DNA of 64,000 nucleotides from Nocardia mangyaensis (GTDB lineage Bacteria > Actinomycetota > Actinomycetes > Mycobacteriales > Mycobacteriaceae), in contig NZ_CP018082.1 of the NCBI RefSeq assembly GCF_001886715.1, positions 6,324,001 through 6,388,000 of the forward strand, given 5' to 3'. Below are positions 34,792 through 43,627 of this stretch, piece by piece. Both the position numbers and the translations under genes were made by a program. The notes beneath the pieces were generated by a model. The model was not told the origin of the DNA. It did not search any database and saw nothing but the letters and a program-made list of their open reading frames with translations. Numbering within the stretch: position 1 is the first letter of the stretch; each line of letters begins with the position of its first letter.

Positions 34792-37700
34792 TTATCCGTA
34801 CAGATCTGCCGGGCCCCTGTAATTGAGCTCAACAGTATTTTCTGCCGAGGTACCCGCCACCGTTAGTAGACCAGCCCGTTTCGGATTGAGCGGCTCGTTG
34901 AGGAATCCCACCCGTCGCCCATCTGGCATGTCAATGAAGGTCAGCACCTCGTCGGAGACGGCTCGGTACGGCGCGGCGCTGCTAGATGGGTGGTCATCGA
35001 ACCAGGTCACTGACGCGTACTCGACTGTGTGGGTCCATGTCTTTTGCCCAGACGCCACACTTCGATTGGTGAACCCGGTCCACAGGTCGTGTGTAGACGG
35101 CGTTGGCCAATCACCGTCATCTGCATGACGACGCACGTCTTCGGAGCCCAACCACTGGTGAAGCTCTGCCAAGGTGGTGAATTGCCCACTCTCTGACAGA
35201 ACGGCTGCGATTGCGCCTGACCGAGAGGAGAAACCAGCTCTCATGAGCAGAGCCGCGGAACGGTTCAGCGTTCCCGATTCAACCGCCGCCACCGCATGTC
35301 CTTCATCTGGGTCGACCAGCAACCACGCGTCGTCAGCACTTTCGTGGGCGGAAGCCCGAACGCGCACAGCCTCCATCGCCCATGGCAATCGGTACGCGAG
35401 GGTGTCCTCGATCAACTCGAGAGCGTCGAAGGTGTCACCGGAGGCAATCTCCACAACAGTCTTGCCTTCGAGCCACCCCGCCAACGTCACCTCCCAACCT
35501 ACGGAAAGATTTGGTGGTGCGAATGGTTCGATGGTGAGAGCGATCGCAGCGAACTGGGTGATAGCGGCAATTGCTCCGTGATCGTCACTGTCAAGGATGC
35601 TCCGCTCGGCATCTCTCAGATGCTGATTCAGCACGTCAGCGTTCTCGTCGAGCTTGCGGCCGGTCTCAAGACCGACGCCTGCGAGAAAATAGCTGCGGCG
35701 TTGGGTTGCGGTCGTCCGATCCCACAGAAAGCGCGCTCTGGAGGAAAGACCAGCGCGCAGAGCGGTCTGAGCGAGTTCGCGTCTCCGTGCCACGCTTCGC
35801 GTCCAGAGCGAGGAAGCGAGCGCGTGGTCGAGAGCCTCTTCGATGCCGACCTCGTCGACTGCTGAGTCATTGAGGAGGCTAAATAGTGCGCAATCGAGGC
35901 TGGAAAGCTGTTCCCTCCATTTACGCGCAGCCACTGCGGCGGCCTGATCGTCCTCTTCGTCGGAAAGTTCAGGAAAACCCCAGGCGGCGTTCCCCGCCAC
36001 GTAGTCGATCAACACTTCAAGGTCGTCGTCTCCAAACTTGTGCAACATACGGGTAAGCAAGGACTCGACGAGCTGCATCAATCCGCTGCTCATGTCGCGA
36101 TGGGCGCTGTCGTCGACCAGCTTTCGCCAGTTCCTTCGCTCCCAATACTTGTTCTCGTAGAGCGGGTGGAGCACGAGGCCTACAGAGTCGACGAACGCAC
36201 GGCCGGCCCTACCGACTATGTTGCGGAATTCGGAGGCTTCGATCAGAGCGCGACTTCGCCAGATGCTGTGGATGATCAGCGCGCTGGCGGAGAGGTTCAG
36301 TCCTTGGGCAAGTGTTGGCGAAGACACCGTAATCTTCAAGACGCCCTCTCGGAGGAGACGTTCCACTTCCTTCCGGTAGGGGGTCGGAAGTGAGCCATGG
36401 TGGACCGCAACGCCCAACTTCAAGCAGGCAAGAATCGGGTGTGTAGGTCCGAGCCATTCCTCGCCGATCGTCAACGCCGTGTTCAGCTGCGCGGCATCCC
36501 CTTCGAATACGTTCCTCAGTGCGCCTTGACGATTGAGTTTGACGATCGCTTTGGCCAGCGAGTTGACCGATCTCCTGAGTGGGCAGAAGATCAGGACCGT
36601 CTGCCCTTCGTCGACGAGTTGCCATGCGGAGGCAAGTGTCAGCTCCTGTTGGTCGTTCGGGAACGACGTTCTTCGATTTTTCGGTGGAGTGAAGGCAGAC
36701 AAAAAGCGAGGAACGAACGGTGTCTCACTACCCACGGTCACGGTGAGACGGGCGTGGTCGTCGTGCCAGGTGATCTCCCCATAGCGCAACGTGGTGGGCC
36801 GCCATGAGTTGGCGATCAGACCTGCAGGTTGGTCGTCGGTAAGCCAGTTGACGAAGTCCTGCATTTGATCGCCGTCGGGGAGGATCGCCGACAGGCATAC
36901 GATGCGTCGGTTCGCGGCGTCGGGGCGGCGCAGCAGTCGCTGAACCTGAATCTCGTAGCGGACCTCGCGCTCGTTTTGCCCGATCATGTGGCCCTCGTCC
37001 AGTACGACGAGGCCTACGTCGTTGAGCAAGTCGGGGTCATTGCGCAGAGCGAAGTCGAGCTTCTCTGGAGTGGCGACGATGATGTTGCGCTCACCGAGAA
37101 TATCTTGGTCCACTTCACTGAGGCCGGTCGTGCCGTAGAGCGATGACACAGTCTTTCCCAAAGGGACGAAAGTGCGCTCTAGGATCGCCTCGGTCTGAGC
37201 TGACAGCGCACGCAACGGGGTCACGACCACGATTCGCCTCCGCTCTGCCAGCGTCGCGAGGATACAAAGCTCAGCGATGCGTGTCTTGCCCGCGCTCGTA
37301 GGGAGCGACAAGACAAGGTTGTCGTGTGTATCGAGCACACGAGCCGCCGCTTCGAGCTGAGACGGCCAAAGTTCAATCTCCGATCGACGGCGTCGGAGCA
37401 GCGTGGCAATGAAGGTTGCGCGTAGCTCGTGCCAGTCCCCTTCGCCTCCTTCCCGCGGACCTATCGGAAGGACCGCGTGGAAGCTGGCCTGCCACAGACC
37501 GTCGAGTAGATGAATGGCAAGCCGGTGGCACCACCACTGGGGAACCAGATTCAATTCGCCAGCAGCATCAAGCCCAGTTCTCAATCTGTGCACGGCATCG
37601 TCGAGAAGCTCGGCATCACCTCGCTCGAAGGCGAGCATCGCAACGCTCATCGCAGCCATGAAAGCATCGGTAAGCGCCAGATCTATCACATCGATGACGT

Positions 37701-38283
37701 CAGGTGCATCTTCCTCCGCGAGGTCGTCAATACCGACTGCTGTGTAGGAGCGCTCGAGCACAGTCACAAGTTCAGCATCCGACGCCCTCGATTCGGCCCG
37801 CCACCCAAAGATCAGAGCGGAAAGATCGTCGAGGCTCCTGAGCATGAGCAGGACCAAACACTGTTCGCTTGCTGTGGTCTGCGCCGAGTTCCGAACCTTC
37901 GACAGGAGCGAGTAAGCGCGCGCAGAAAACCCTCCCAAGTGGTAAGCCGCAGCCGCAACCACGCGGTGGAATTCTCGATCATCTGTCTGGGGGCCTCGCG
38001 CAATCACGGACTCGATCGCCACCGCCGCATTCTCGAATGCGCGTCGGCTGAGCTCGCGAGATCCTTCCGCCTCGATAAGGCGCATCCCGCTTCCGAGCAA
38101 CGCGTAACCGTAGGACAGCAGGTTGTAATCCAGCAGTGGCCCGAATTCCGGCGCGTTCTCTGGCAGTATCCCATCACGCCAGATCATCCCGCGCGCTTCG
38201 CCGCGGGCGAGGAGCCCTCCCCGGAAGCCTGGTGATATCGCCTCACGGATAGCTGCTTCGATAACCTCAGGGCTTTGAGGCAT
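34792..38283 (-). CDS. DEAD/DEAH helicase of Hachiman/AbpB type
   Basis: 1163 residues. Residues 1-300 are helical and of unknown role. Superfamily 2 motifs follow: I L-P-T-S-A-G-K-T (327-334), II D-E-G-H (429-432), III S-A-I (465-467), IV I-F-C-P-L-R, V S-S-P-T-L-A-Q-G-L-N-L, VI F-R-N-I-V-G-R-A-G-R-A (686-696). About 460 C-terminal residues follow. Motif order is Ski2-like. Its gene overlaps by 17 bases with that for a PD-(D/E)xK-like protein, the two-gene arrangement of Hachiman (HamAB) and E. coli AbpAB antiphage systems. Other helicase-nuclease defence pairs remain possible. Lower G+C than the neighbours suggests separate acquisition. Confidence 0.75.
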   Translation of the reverse strand: MPQSPEVIEAAIREAISPGFRGGLLARGEARGMIWRDGILPENAPEFGPLLDYNLLSYGYALLGSGMRLIEAEGSRELSRRAFENAAVAIESVIARGPQTDDREFHRVVAAAAYHLGGFSARAYSLLSKVRNSAQTTASEQCLVLLMLRSLDDLSALIFGWRAESRASDAELVTVLERSYTAVGIDDLAEEDAPDVIDVIDLALTDAFMAAMSVAMLAFERGDAELLDDAVHRLRTGLDAAGELNLVPQWWCHRLAIHLLDGLWQASFHAVLPIGPREGGEGDWHELRATFIATLLRRRRSEIELWPSQLEAAARVLDTHDNLVLSLPTSAGKTRIAELCILATLAERRRIVVVTPLRALSAQTEAILERTFVPLGKTVSSLYGTTGLSEVDQDILGERNIIVATPEKLDFALRNDPDLLNDVGLVVLDEGHMIGQNEREVRYEIQVQRLLRRPDAANRRIVCLSAILPDGDQMQDFVNWLTDDQPAGLIANSWRPTTLRYGEITWHDDHARLTVTVGSETPFVPRFLSAFTPPKNRRTSFPNDQQELTLASAWQLVDEGQTVLIFCPLRRSVNSLAKAIVKLNRQGALRNVFEGDAAQLNTALTIGEEWLGPTHPILACLKLGVAVHHGSLPTPYRKEVERLLREGVLKITVSSPTLAQGLNLSASALIIHSIWRSRALIEASEFRNIVGRAGRAFVDSVGLVLHPLYENKYWERRNWRKLVDDSAHRDMSSGLMQLVESLLTRMLHKFGDDDLEVLIDYVAGNAAWGFPELSDEEDDQAAAVAARKWREQLSSLDCALFSLLNDSAVDEVGIEEALDHALASSLWTRSVARRRELAQTALRAGLSSRARFLWDRTTATQRRSYFLAGVGLETGRKLDENADVLNQHLRDAERSILDSDDHGAIAAITQFAAIALTIEPFAPPNLSVGWEVTLAGWLEGKTVVEIASGDTFDALELIEDTLAYRLPWAMEAVRVRASAHESADDAWLLVDPDEGHAVAAVESGTLNRSAALLMRAGFSSRSGAIAAVLSESGQFTTLAELHQWLGSEDVRRHADDGDWPTPSTHDLWTGFTNRSVASGQKTWTHTVEYASVTWFDDHPSSSAAPYRAVSDEVLTFIDMPDGRRVGFLNEPLNPKRAGLLTVAGTSAENTVELNYRGPADLYG

Positions 38284-39037
38284 CAGACACCACCCTGGCG
38301 TAGACGGCAGCTATGAATGCCTGGTGCTCCGGAACCTGCAGACCGACCGCGTGACGGGTGACGGAGCCTCCGTAGGCTGTAGTGCTCTCCCGAAGGAGAG
38401 TGCGAGGGTCGTTGCCGGTGAAGGTGAACAGAAGCTGTAGTACCTGGCGCTGATCGATCCGCGTCGATAGCTGCGCGGCGTAGATTCGGTCAGCGAGATC
38501 GGCTTCGCCCAGGTCATCGAGCCGGTCTGCGAAAAACGCCAATGCATGCGCGGACGGGCGGCCGTTGTCGTTTTGCAACGCCTCGTCTGCCTCGCTCACT
38601 GTTCCTTTGCCAAGACGAGCGCGGCTCTTCGCCTCCCCCTTCAAGAACTCCATCCTCCCGGTCTGGCTCAACCGGACGCCGACGATGTCGTCCCCCCGCA
38701 TCGGCATCTGACGGTGGTCCTTCCACCTCAACCGCGCGATCATTCGATAGCCCATCTCGCGCGCCGCGTACTGGAAGCCAAAGATCTCACCGAGCTCTCC
38801 CGAGCGTGTACGAGGCGATGTCGGCAGCTTGTCTTCCAGGTACTCCGCCGCAGCGGGCTTGTTCAGGCGTCGAAGGATTCTCGCGATCTTGGCGGATGCC
38901 GCGTACTGCCTTGGTATCGCAGCTGCAGCCCAGTCGATCCCCGCATCGGCGGTGTCGTCGGACGCGCTCATATACACAAGGCGGTGCGGTCCTAGCTGCT
39001 CGTGGACAGCTGGCGCCCAAGACTTGATTCCGGCCAT
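38267..39037 (-). CDS. HamA/DUF1837-like predicted nuclease
   Basis: 256 residues. The core reads S-G-E-L-G-E-I-F-G-F (Glu81, Glu84), then G-D-D-I-V-G-V (Asp116/117) and F-L-K-G-E-A-K-S-R (Glu135, Lys137). That is a PD-(D/E)xK nuclease order: Glu, Asp, Glu-x-Lys. The R-S-G-E-L-G-E start and G-x-D ... G-E-A-K spacing recall DUF1837/HamA of Hachiman and AbpA. The protein should sense or cut invading DNA together with the helicase. First gene of the cassette, starting near 39,037 with a weak purine-rich site; the tRNA lies 287 bases upstream. Confidence 0.72.
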   Translation of the reverse strand: MAGIKSWAPAVHEQLGPHRLVYMSASDDTADAGIDWAAAAIPRQYAASAKIARILRRLNKPAAAEYLEDKLPTSPRTRSGELGEIFGFQYAAREMGYRMIARLRWKDHRQMPMRGDDIVGVRLSQTGRMEFLKGEAKSRARLGKGTVSEADEALQNDNGRPSAHALAFFADRLDDLGEADLADRIYAAQLSTRIDQRQVLQLLFTFTGNDPRTLLRESTTAYGGSVTRHAVGLQVPEHQAFIAAVYARVVSDASKP

Positions 39038-39269
39038 AGCTCGATTCTCTCAGAGCCTGGCACACACTATCGAAGATCATTACGCAGCAACGGGTTCCGC
39101 GCGGCTGCGTTCTGTGAATCTTCCGAGTTGTCGTCGATGACATCCGACGCTGCCTCAGCGACAGTCCGGTCGGACCGCCGATATGGTCTCCAAGTAGGCA
39201 GCGACTGCGGACGCCGTTGAACACTGCGACAGGTCACCTGATTTAGTGGTGATTTCGTGGGGAAAATAA

Positions 39270-39311
39270 GTCAGGCCCGGTTCCGAAGATATCTTCGGAA
39301 CCCGGCCTGAC
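39270..39311 (-). terminator. strong terminator after tRNA-Ala
   Basis: A 42-base near-perfect dyad: 20 of 21 positions pair around the centre GAAGAT/ATCTTC, with CAGGCC ... GGCCTG at the tips. In the minus direction it is followed by TTATTTTCC. It lies 12 bases past the tRNA 3' end. Confidence 0.8.
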
Positions 39312-39323
39312 CTGCACATATTG

Positions 39324-39396
39324 TGGAGCTAAGGGGAATCGAACCCCTGACCTTCTCGATGCGAACGAGACGCGCTACCAACTGCGCTATAGCCCC
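39324..39396 (-). tRNA. tRNA-Ala(CGC)
   Basis: Folds as a full cloverleaf of 73 bases without encoded CCA: acceptor GGGGCTA/TAGCTCC with one G-T pair, D-stem GCGC/GCGC, anticodon stem TCTCG/CGAGA with loop TTCGCAT (anticodon CGC, codon GCG), T-arm AGGGG-TTCGAAT-CCCCT and discriminator A. Its 3' end faces the mobile element. Confidence 0.96.
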
Positions 39397-39493
39397 GTGC
39401 GGCTCTGGCGAACCGCGCTGTGACACTGTATCAGGCGTTCCGCTCCGATACCGAATCGGTACTCTGACCTGCTGTTCTGCGTGGTTGCACCAG

Positions 39494-40507
39494 TTACTCG
39501 CCGACGGCGCGGCCGAGGTCCTCGACCCGGGTGCGCAAGGCGCGGGAGGTGGCTGGATCGAAGGTCTCGAGGTACTCGAACACCGGATCCTCGTCGTCGG
39601 TGTCGAGCAAGGTGGAGCGGCGACGCAAGGCTCGGGCGGTGTCGCGATCCATGGTGCGCCGAGTGGTCGCCGCCTCGGGGGTGGCGGTGGCCTCGCGACG
39701 TTTGCCGCGGATCAGGCGGGCGGCGCGGCGGCGGCGGATCTCCTCCTCCACCTGCACCTGCCTGCGCAAGTAGGCCAGGTAGCCGACCAGCACGGCGGTG
39801 GTGAGGCCGAAGGCCCACCAGAACAGCGCGTTGAGCAGCAGACCGAAGGCGGCGAACAGGGTGGTGGCGATGATCAGGCCGAGGACGGCGCGCTGCCGGA
39901 AGCTGTAGCGGGCGGCGCGCGCGATGGCGTCGGCCTCGGGGTCGTAGCCGCCACGGCCCCGGCGTGAGGGCACGAAGTCCTCGTCGTCGAAGTCGTCGGC
40001 GGGTTCGGGGTCGATGTCGTCGAGCCGGGCCGGTGGCGCGGGTGGGATCCGGGCGGCGACGGGCGGGTCTTCCGCCGGGGGCGAGACCGGTTCCGCGGCA
40101 GCGTCATCGGCCTCGTCAGCAGCGAGTTCGGCTGCCGCATCGGGCTTTTCGAGTTCCACGTCGATCGGCGAATCGTCGCCGGGCTCGATCGCCGCGTCGC
40201 GTTCGGCCATGGCGGTCAGCTTTTCGTCGTCGTCTTCGGTGACGGGCTCATCGGTCGTCATCCGATCCTCCGAATCAGTACGGTGGGGGCGCTTGGTCAG
40301 CACACGGGGGCGGTAGTCGGGGTCACTCTCATGACCGCCGGCCGCCCCGATGCGAATCCGTCGTTCGGCCCCGCCACGGTGCAGCACGCGCGTGGCGAGT
40401 GCGGCATCGGTGGTGCGGCGGATCCGAGGGTGCCGGTCCGCCAGAATCGGGAACAGGACGAAGACCCACAGCACTACGAGTCCGATCCACAGGATCGAAT
40501 TCGGCAT
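39494..40507 (-). CDS. glpR: GlpR, membrane receptor of gephyrin-like Glp
   Basis: About 337 residues from the ATG at 40,507, 11 bases after GGAGG; two earlier ATGs are too close to that site. An N-terminal membrane helix (I-L-W-I-G-L-V-V-L-W-V-F-V-L-F) is followed by a long acidic, Pro/Ala-rich cytoplasmic region. Near residue 210-250 lie two helices (A-V-L-G-L-I-I-A-T-T-L-F-A-A, F-W-W-A-F-G-L-T-T-A-V-L-V) and then a basic tail. Synteny with glp and rimJ matches M. tuberculosis Rv0996. In Corynebacterium GlpR anchors Glp at the divisome, linking division and polar growth. Confidence 0.82.
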   Translation of the reverse strand: MPNSILWIGLVVLWVFVLFPILADRHPRIRRTTDAALATRVLHRGGAERRIRIGAAGGHESDPDYRPRVLTKRPHRTDSEDRMTTDEPVTEDDDEKLTAMAERDAAIEPGDDSPIDVELEKPDAAAELAADEADDAAAEPVSPPAEDPPVAARIPPAPPARLDDIDPEPADDFDDEDFVPSRRGRGGYDPEADAIARAARYSFRQRAVLGLIIATTLFAAFGLLLNALFWWAFGLTTAVLVGYLAYLRRQVQVEEEIRRRRAARLIRGKRREATATPEAATTRRTMDRDTARALRRRSTLLDTDDEDPVFEYLETFDPATSRALRTRVEDLGRAVGE

Positions 40508-40588
40508 CGCGGTCATCACCTCCCGTCCCCGCCTGCGTGTTTGTCCATCCGTGGACGCACCACCGACGTCCGTAGGTTAATTCGCGCG

Positions 40589-40631
40589 CGCCTGCCCATG
40601 TGGCAGGCGCGCCGTGCACACCTGCCACATG
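40589..40631. promoter_or_regulatory. two competing hairpins upstream of glpR
   Basis: GGCAGG (40,602-40,607) can pair with CCTGCC on either side. Hairpin A is CGCCTGCC (40,589-40,596) with GGCAGGCG (40,602-40,609). Hairpin B is CATGTGGCAGG (40,597-40,607) with CCTGCCACATG (40,621-40,631). They exclude each other. One may end rimJ transcription and the other may act at glpR. Confidence 0.45.
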
Positions 40632-40644
40632 AGTAACAGAAATT

Positions 40645-41295
40645 TCACGGCAGTGCCGCTCGACCCTCCCTGACCAGGCGGTCAACCACCGTGCCCATGA
40701 CCTCTTCGACCGTCAAGCCCACCAGCAGGTGATCACGCCAGGCGCCGTCCACATCGAGGTAGCGGCGCAGCATGCCCTCTTCCCGGAAGCCGACATTGCG
40801 CAGGACCGCCTGGCTGGCCAGGTTCTCCGGGCGCACCGTCGCCTCGACGCGATGCAGGCCGACGGGTCCGAAGCAGTGGTCGAGACCGAGCCCGAGCGCG
40901 GCCGTCGCCACGCCCTGTCCCCCGAGATCCTTGGCGACCCAGTAGCCGATCCACGCCGAGCGCAGCGCGCCACGCACGATATTGCCGATGGTCAGCTGAC
41001 CGCTGAACTGCCCATCGACCTCGATGACCAGCGGGATCATCGCGCCCCGGCGCGCCTCGGCCTTGAGACTGGTCCACAGCGCGGGCCAGTTGGAGGCGTG
41101 GTTACGCGCCTCCCACGCCCCGCGTCCGGTGGGTTCCCAGCGCTCCAGGTGATCGCGGTCGCGTAGACGGATCCGGCTCCAGGCGGCGGCATCGCGAAAC
41201 CGCACCGGCCGCAGGGTGACCTGTCCACCGGCCACGACCACCGGACCGAGCCGTGCGGGCCAGCCGGGATGCTGTCCGGCCCGGAATACGTTCAT
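40645..41295 (-). CDS. rimJ: GNAT acetyltransferase RimJ-like
   Basis: About 216 residues. GNAT core visible: V-T-L-R-P-V-R-F-R-D-A-A-A-W (strand 1), I-G-N-I-V-R-G (strand 4 region), the acetyl-CoA loop W-V-A-K-D-L-G-G-Q-G-V-A-T-A-A-L, H-R-V-E-A-T-V-R-P-E-N-L-A-S and the last strand L-L-V-G-L-T. RimJ acetylates the N-terminus of ribosomal protein S5 in E. coli; the target here is not known. ATG at 41,295 or GTG at 41,304; the glp stop lies just upstream, so the genes are co-transcribed. Confidence 0.82.
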   Translation of the reverse strand: MNVFRAGQHPGWPARLGPVVVAGGQVTLRPVRFRDAAAWSRIRLRDRDHLERWEPTGRGAWEARNHASNWPALWTSLKAEARRGAMIPLVIEVDGQFSGQLTIGNIVRGALRSAWIGYWVAKDLGGQGVATAALGLGLDHCFGPVGLHRVEATVRPENLASQAVLRNVGFREEGMLRRYLDVDGAWRDHLLVGLTVEEVMGTVVDRLVREGRAALP

Positions 41296-41307
41296 CGACT
41301 CCACGTT

Positions 41308-42567
41308 TCAGCCGCGCTGCGCCAGGAACGCGACCTGAACCTCGTCGCCGGTCCGGAATTCGGTGTCGTCGGGATCGACCACGATCAGGCTGTTGGCCTC
41401 GGCCAGGGTCGCCAGCAGGTGGGAGGACCCACCGTTGCCGTTGCCGAGCGGCTGCACCAGATAGTCGCCGGTCGCTTCGTCACGCAGCAGCTGTGCGCGC
41501 AGGAAACCCTTACGGCCCGGCATGGACGAGATCGGAGTGATGGTGCGGGCGTTGACGATTCGGCGCATCGGCTGTCGGCGGCCCAGCGCGATCCGGATCA
41601 GCGGACGCACCATCACCTCGAACACCACCAGCGCGCTCACCGGATTCGCCGGGAGCAGGAAGGTCGGCACCTCGTCGCGGCCGAGGCGTCCGAAGCCCTG
41701 CACCGAGCCCGGATGCATCGCCACCCGGTCGACCTCGAGCTCACCGAGCCCGTCGAGCGCCTCGCGCACCTGATCCGAGGCCCAGCCGCCGACCGCGCCC
41801 GCGATCACCACCACCTCCGAGCGCACCAGCTGGCCCTCGACCACATCACGCAGGCGACGCGGATCGGCGCTGACGATGCCGACGCGGTTCACGTCGGCAC
41901 CGGCATCACGCGCGGCCGCGGCCAGCGCGTAGGAGTTCACGTCGTAGACCTGACCGGGGCCAGGGGTGCGATCGATATCGATCAGCTCGCCACCGATCGA
42001 GATCACCGACAGCCGGGGGCGCGGGTGCACGAGCACCTTGTCCTGGCCGACCGCGGCGAGCAGACCCACCTGGGCAGCGCCGATGATCGTGCCCGCGCGC
42101 ACGGCCACGTCGCCGGGCTGGACGTCGTCACCGACGCGGCGCACGTAGTCGCCGGAACGCACGGCCTCGAAGACCTTGATCCTGGCGCGGCCGCCGTCGG
42201 TGAAGTCCAGCGGCAGGACGGCGTCGGCGAGGGTCGGCAGCGGCGCGCCGGTGTCGACGCGCACGGTCTGGCGCGGCTGCAACCGGATCGGCTGGCGCGA
42301 ACCGGCGACAACTTCGCCGACCACCGGCAGGGTGAGGTCGATCAGTTCGTCGTTCTCGTCGCGCACATCGGTGCCCGCGGCGGCCACGTCGACGCTGCGC
42401 ACCGCGTAGCCGTCGATGGCGGCCTGATCGAAACCGGGCAGCGGCCGTTCGGAGACGACGTCCTCCGCGCACAACAAACCCTGGGCCTCGGAGATCGCCA
42501 CCCGGACCGGCCGGGGCGCGACCGCGGCCGCGGTGACCTTGATCAGCTGATCCTCCACCGAGCGCAT
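41308..42567 (-). CDS. glp: gephyrin-like molybdotransferase Glp (MoeA family)
   Basis: About 419 residues. MoeA family marks: A-I-D-G-Y-A-V near residue 60, I-R-T/V-D-T-G-A-P-L-P (domain II), the MPT-binding domain III with V-I-S-I-G-G-E-L and V-Y-D-V-N-S-Y, G-A-V-G-G-W and a P-A-N-P-V-S-A loop, then a C-terminal beta domain. MoeA inserts molybdate into adenylated molybdopterin. In actinobacteria the copy next to glpR is the divisome protein Glp, so a dual or non-catalytic role is likely. Start 42,567 chosen for the nearby GAAGGAG; 42,603 is an alternative. Confidence 0.85.
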   Translation of the reverse strand: MRSVEDQLIKVTAAAVAPRPVRVAISEAQGLLCAEDVVSERPLPGFDQAAIDGYAVRSVDVAAAGTDVRDENDELIDLTLPVVGEVVAGSRQPIRLQPRQTVRVDTGAPLPTLADAVLPLDFTDGGRARIKVFEAVRSGDYVRRVGDDVQPGDVAVRAGTIIGAAQVGLLAAVGQDKVLVHPRPRLSVISIGGELIDIDRTPGPGQVYDVNSYALAAAARDAGADVNRVGIVSADPRRLRDVVEGQLVRSEVVVIAGAVGGWASDQVREALDGLGELEVDRVAMHPGSVQGFGRLGRDEVPTFLLPANPVSALVVFEVMVRPLIRIALGRRQPMRRIVNARTITPISSMPGRKGFLRAQLLRDEATGDYLVQPLGNGNGGSSHLLATLAEANSLIVVDPDDTEFRTGDEVQVAFLAQRG

Positions 42568-42618
42568 CGGTCGCTTCGCTCCTTCGCTGTCTCGCTCCAC
42601 CATCGCGGCAGCCGGGCC

Positions 42619-43545
42619 CTACGCGTCCGGGGACTGCGGGTCCCATTCCGGGCCGAGCCGAAACTTCAGCCACTCGCGCAGTTGCGGACCGTATTCCTCC
42701 CGCTCGAGGGCGAAATCCACGGCAGCTCGAAGATAACCGCCCGGGTTGCCCAAATCGTGGCGCGACCCACGGTGGACCACGACGTGCACCGGATGACCCT
42801 CGGCGATCAGCAGGGCGATGGCGTCGGTGAGCTGCAGTTCTCCGCCCGCGCCCGGCGTGATGCGGCGCAGTGCGTCGAAGATCACCCGATCGAGCAGATA
42901 GCGGCCCGCGGCGGCCAGCGTCGATGGCGCGTCGGCCAGCGCGGGCTTCTCGACCATGCCCCGCACCCGCAGCACGTCGACCTCGGCGCCGTCGGCCAGC
43001 TCCTCGACATCGAAGACGCCATAGGCGCTGACCTGGTCTTTCGGCACATCGATGGCACACAGCACCGAGCCGCCGCGCTCGCGGCGCACCCGGTTCATCG
43101 TCTCGAGCACGCCACACGGCAGCACCAGATCGTCGGGCAGCAGCACCGCGATGGCGTCCTCGTCGGCGTCGAGCACCGCCTCGGACTGGGCCACCGCGTG
43201 TCCGAGCCCGAGCGGCTCCTCTTGGACCACCGAGGTCACATCGAGCAGACCCGGTGCCTTGCGGACCTTCTCCAGCAGCGCGAACTTCCCGCGCTCGGCC
43301 AGCGTGCTCTCCAGCACCAGATCCTCGACGAAATGCGCGACCACACCGTCCTTGCCGGGCGAGGTCACGATCACCAGCCGGTCGGCGCCGGATTCGGCGG
43401 CTTCCGCGGCGACCAGTTCGATGCCGGGAGTGTCGACCACCGGCAGCAATTCCTTGGGCACCGTCTTGGTCGCAGGCAGAAACCGCGTCCCGAGTCCGGC
43501 CGCGGGAACCACCGCAGTGCGGAAACCGGAAGTCTTGTCTGTCAT
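42619..43545 (-). CDS. galU: UTP-glucose-1-phosphate uridylyltransferase
   Basis: 308 residues. Makes UDP-glucose from glucose-1-phosphate and UTP for cell-wall and capsule sugars. The N-terminal nucleotide loop V-V-P-A-A-G-L-G-T-R-F-L-P-A-T-K-T-V is diagnostic, followed by P-K-E-L-L-P-V-V-D, Q-E-E-P-L-G-L-G-H-A-V and L-P-D-D-L-V, all GalU signatures. AGGG lies seven bases before the ATG at 43,545; an ATG two codons earlier is possible. Divergent to fthC. Confidence 0.95.
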   Translation of the reverse strand: MTDKTSGFRTAVVPAAGLGTRFLPATKTVPKELLPVVDTPGIELVAAEAAESGADRLVIVTSPGKDGVVAHFVEDLVLESTLAERGKFALLEKVRKAPGLLDVTSVVQEEPLGLGHAVAQSEAVLDADEDAIAVLLPDDLVLPCGVLETMNRVRRERGGSVLCAIDVPKDQVSAYGVFDVEELADGAEVDVLRVRGMVEKPALADAPSTLAAAGRYLLDRVIFDALRRITPGAGGELQLTDAIALLIAEGHPVHVVVHRGSRHDLGNPGGYLRAAVDFALEREEYGPQLREWLKFRLGPEWDPQSPDA

Positions 43546-43627
43546 GCGCATACCCTATCCACTCCGCGGGCCGTCCGATCGCCCTGTCGCGACGATCCGG
43601 CGTCGGCAAGAGCTTAGGGTGGTCGCT

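Larger units (their letters stand above)
1..39323. mobile_element. integrative conjugative element, left end outside window
   Basis: A conjugation operon (1-27,160, minus strand), a divergent XRE regulator, two excisionase-integrase modules, transposase remnants and a defence cassette lie together left of a tRNA-Ala gene. Coupling protein, VirB4-like and SCO6880-family proteins mark a conjugative machine, and tyrosine integrases mark integration. The right boundary is inferred from the tRNA-Ala 3' end at 39,324, because actinobacterial elements often use tRNA 3' ends. I found no second copy of the tRNA 3' end inside the window, so the left boundary and exact attachment sites are not shown. 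Confidence 0.65.

Noticed and set aside
39324..39396. Direct repeat of the tRNA 3' end within the window as attachment site
   Set aside because: I searched by eye for the T-arm and acceptor sequence near both integrases and found none.
41269..43617. Long plus-strand open frame of 782 codons opposite glp and galU
   Set aside because: Antisense shadow of two well-supported genes; composition is that of reversed high-GC codons and no motif is seen.
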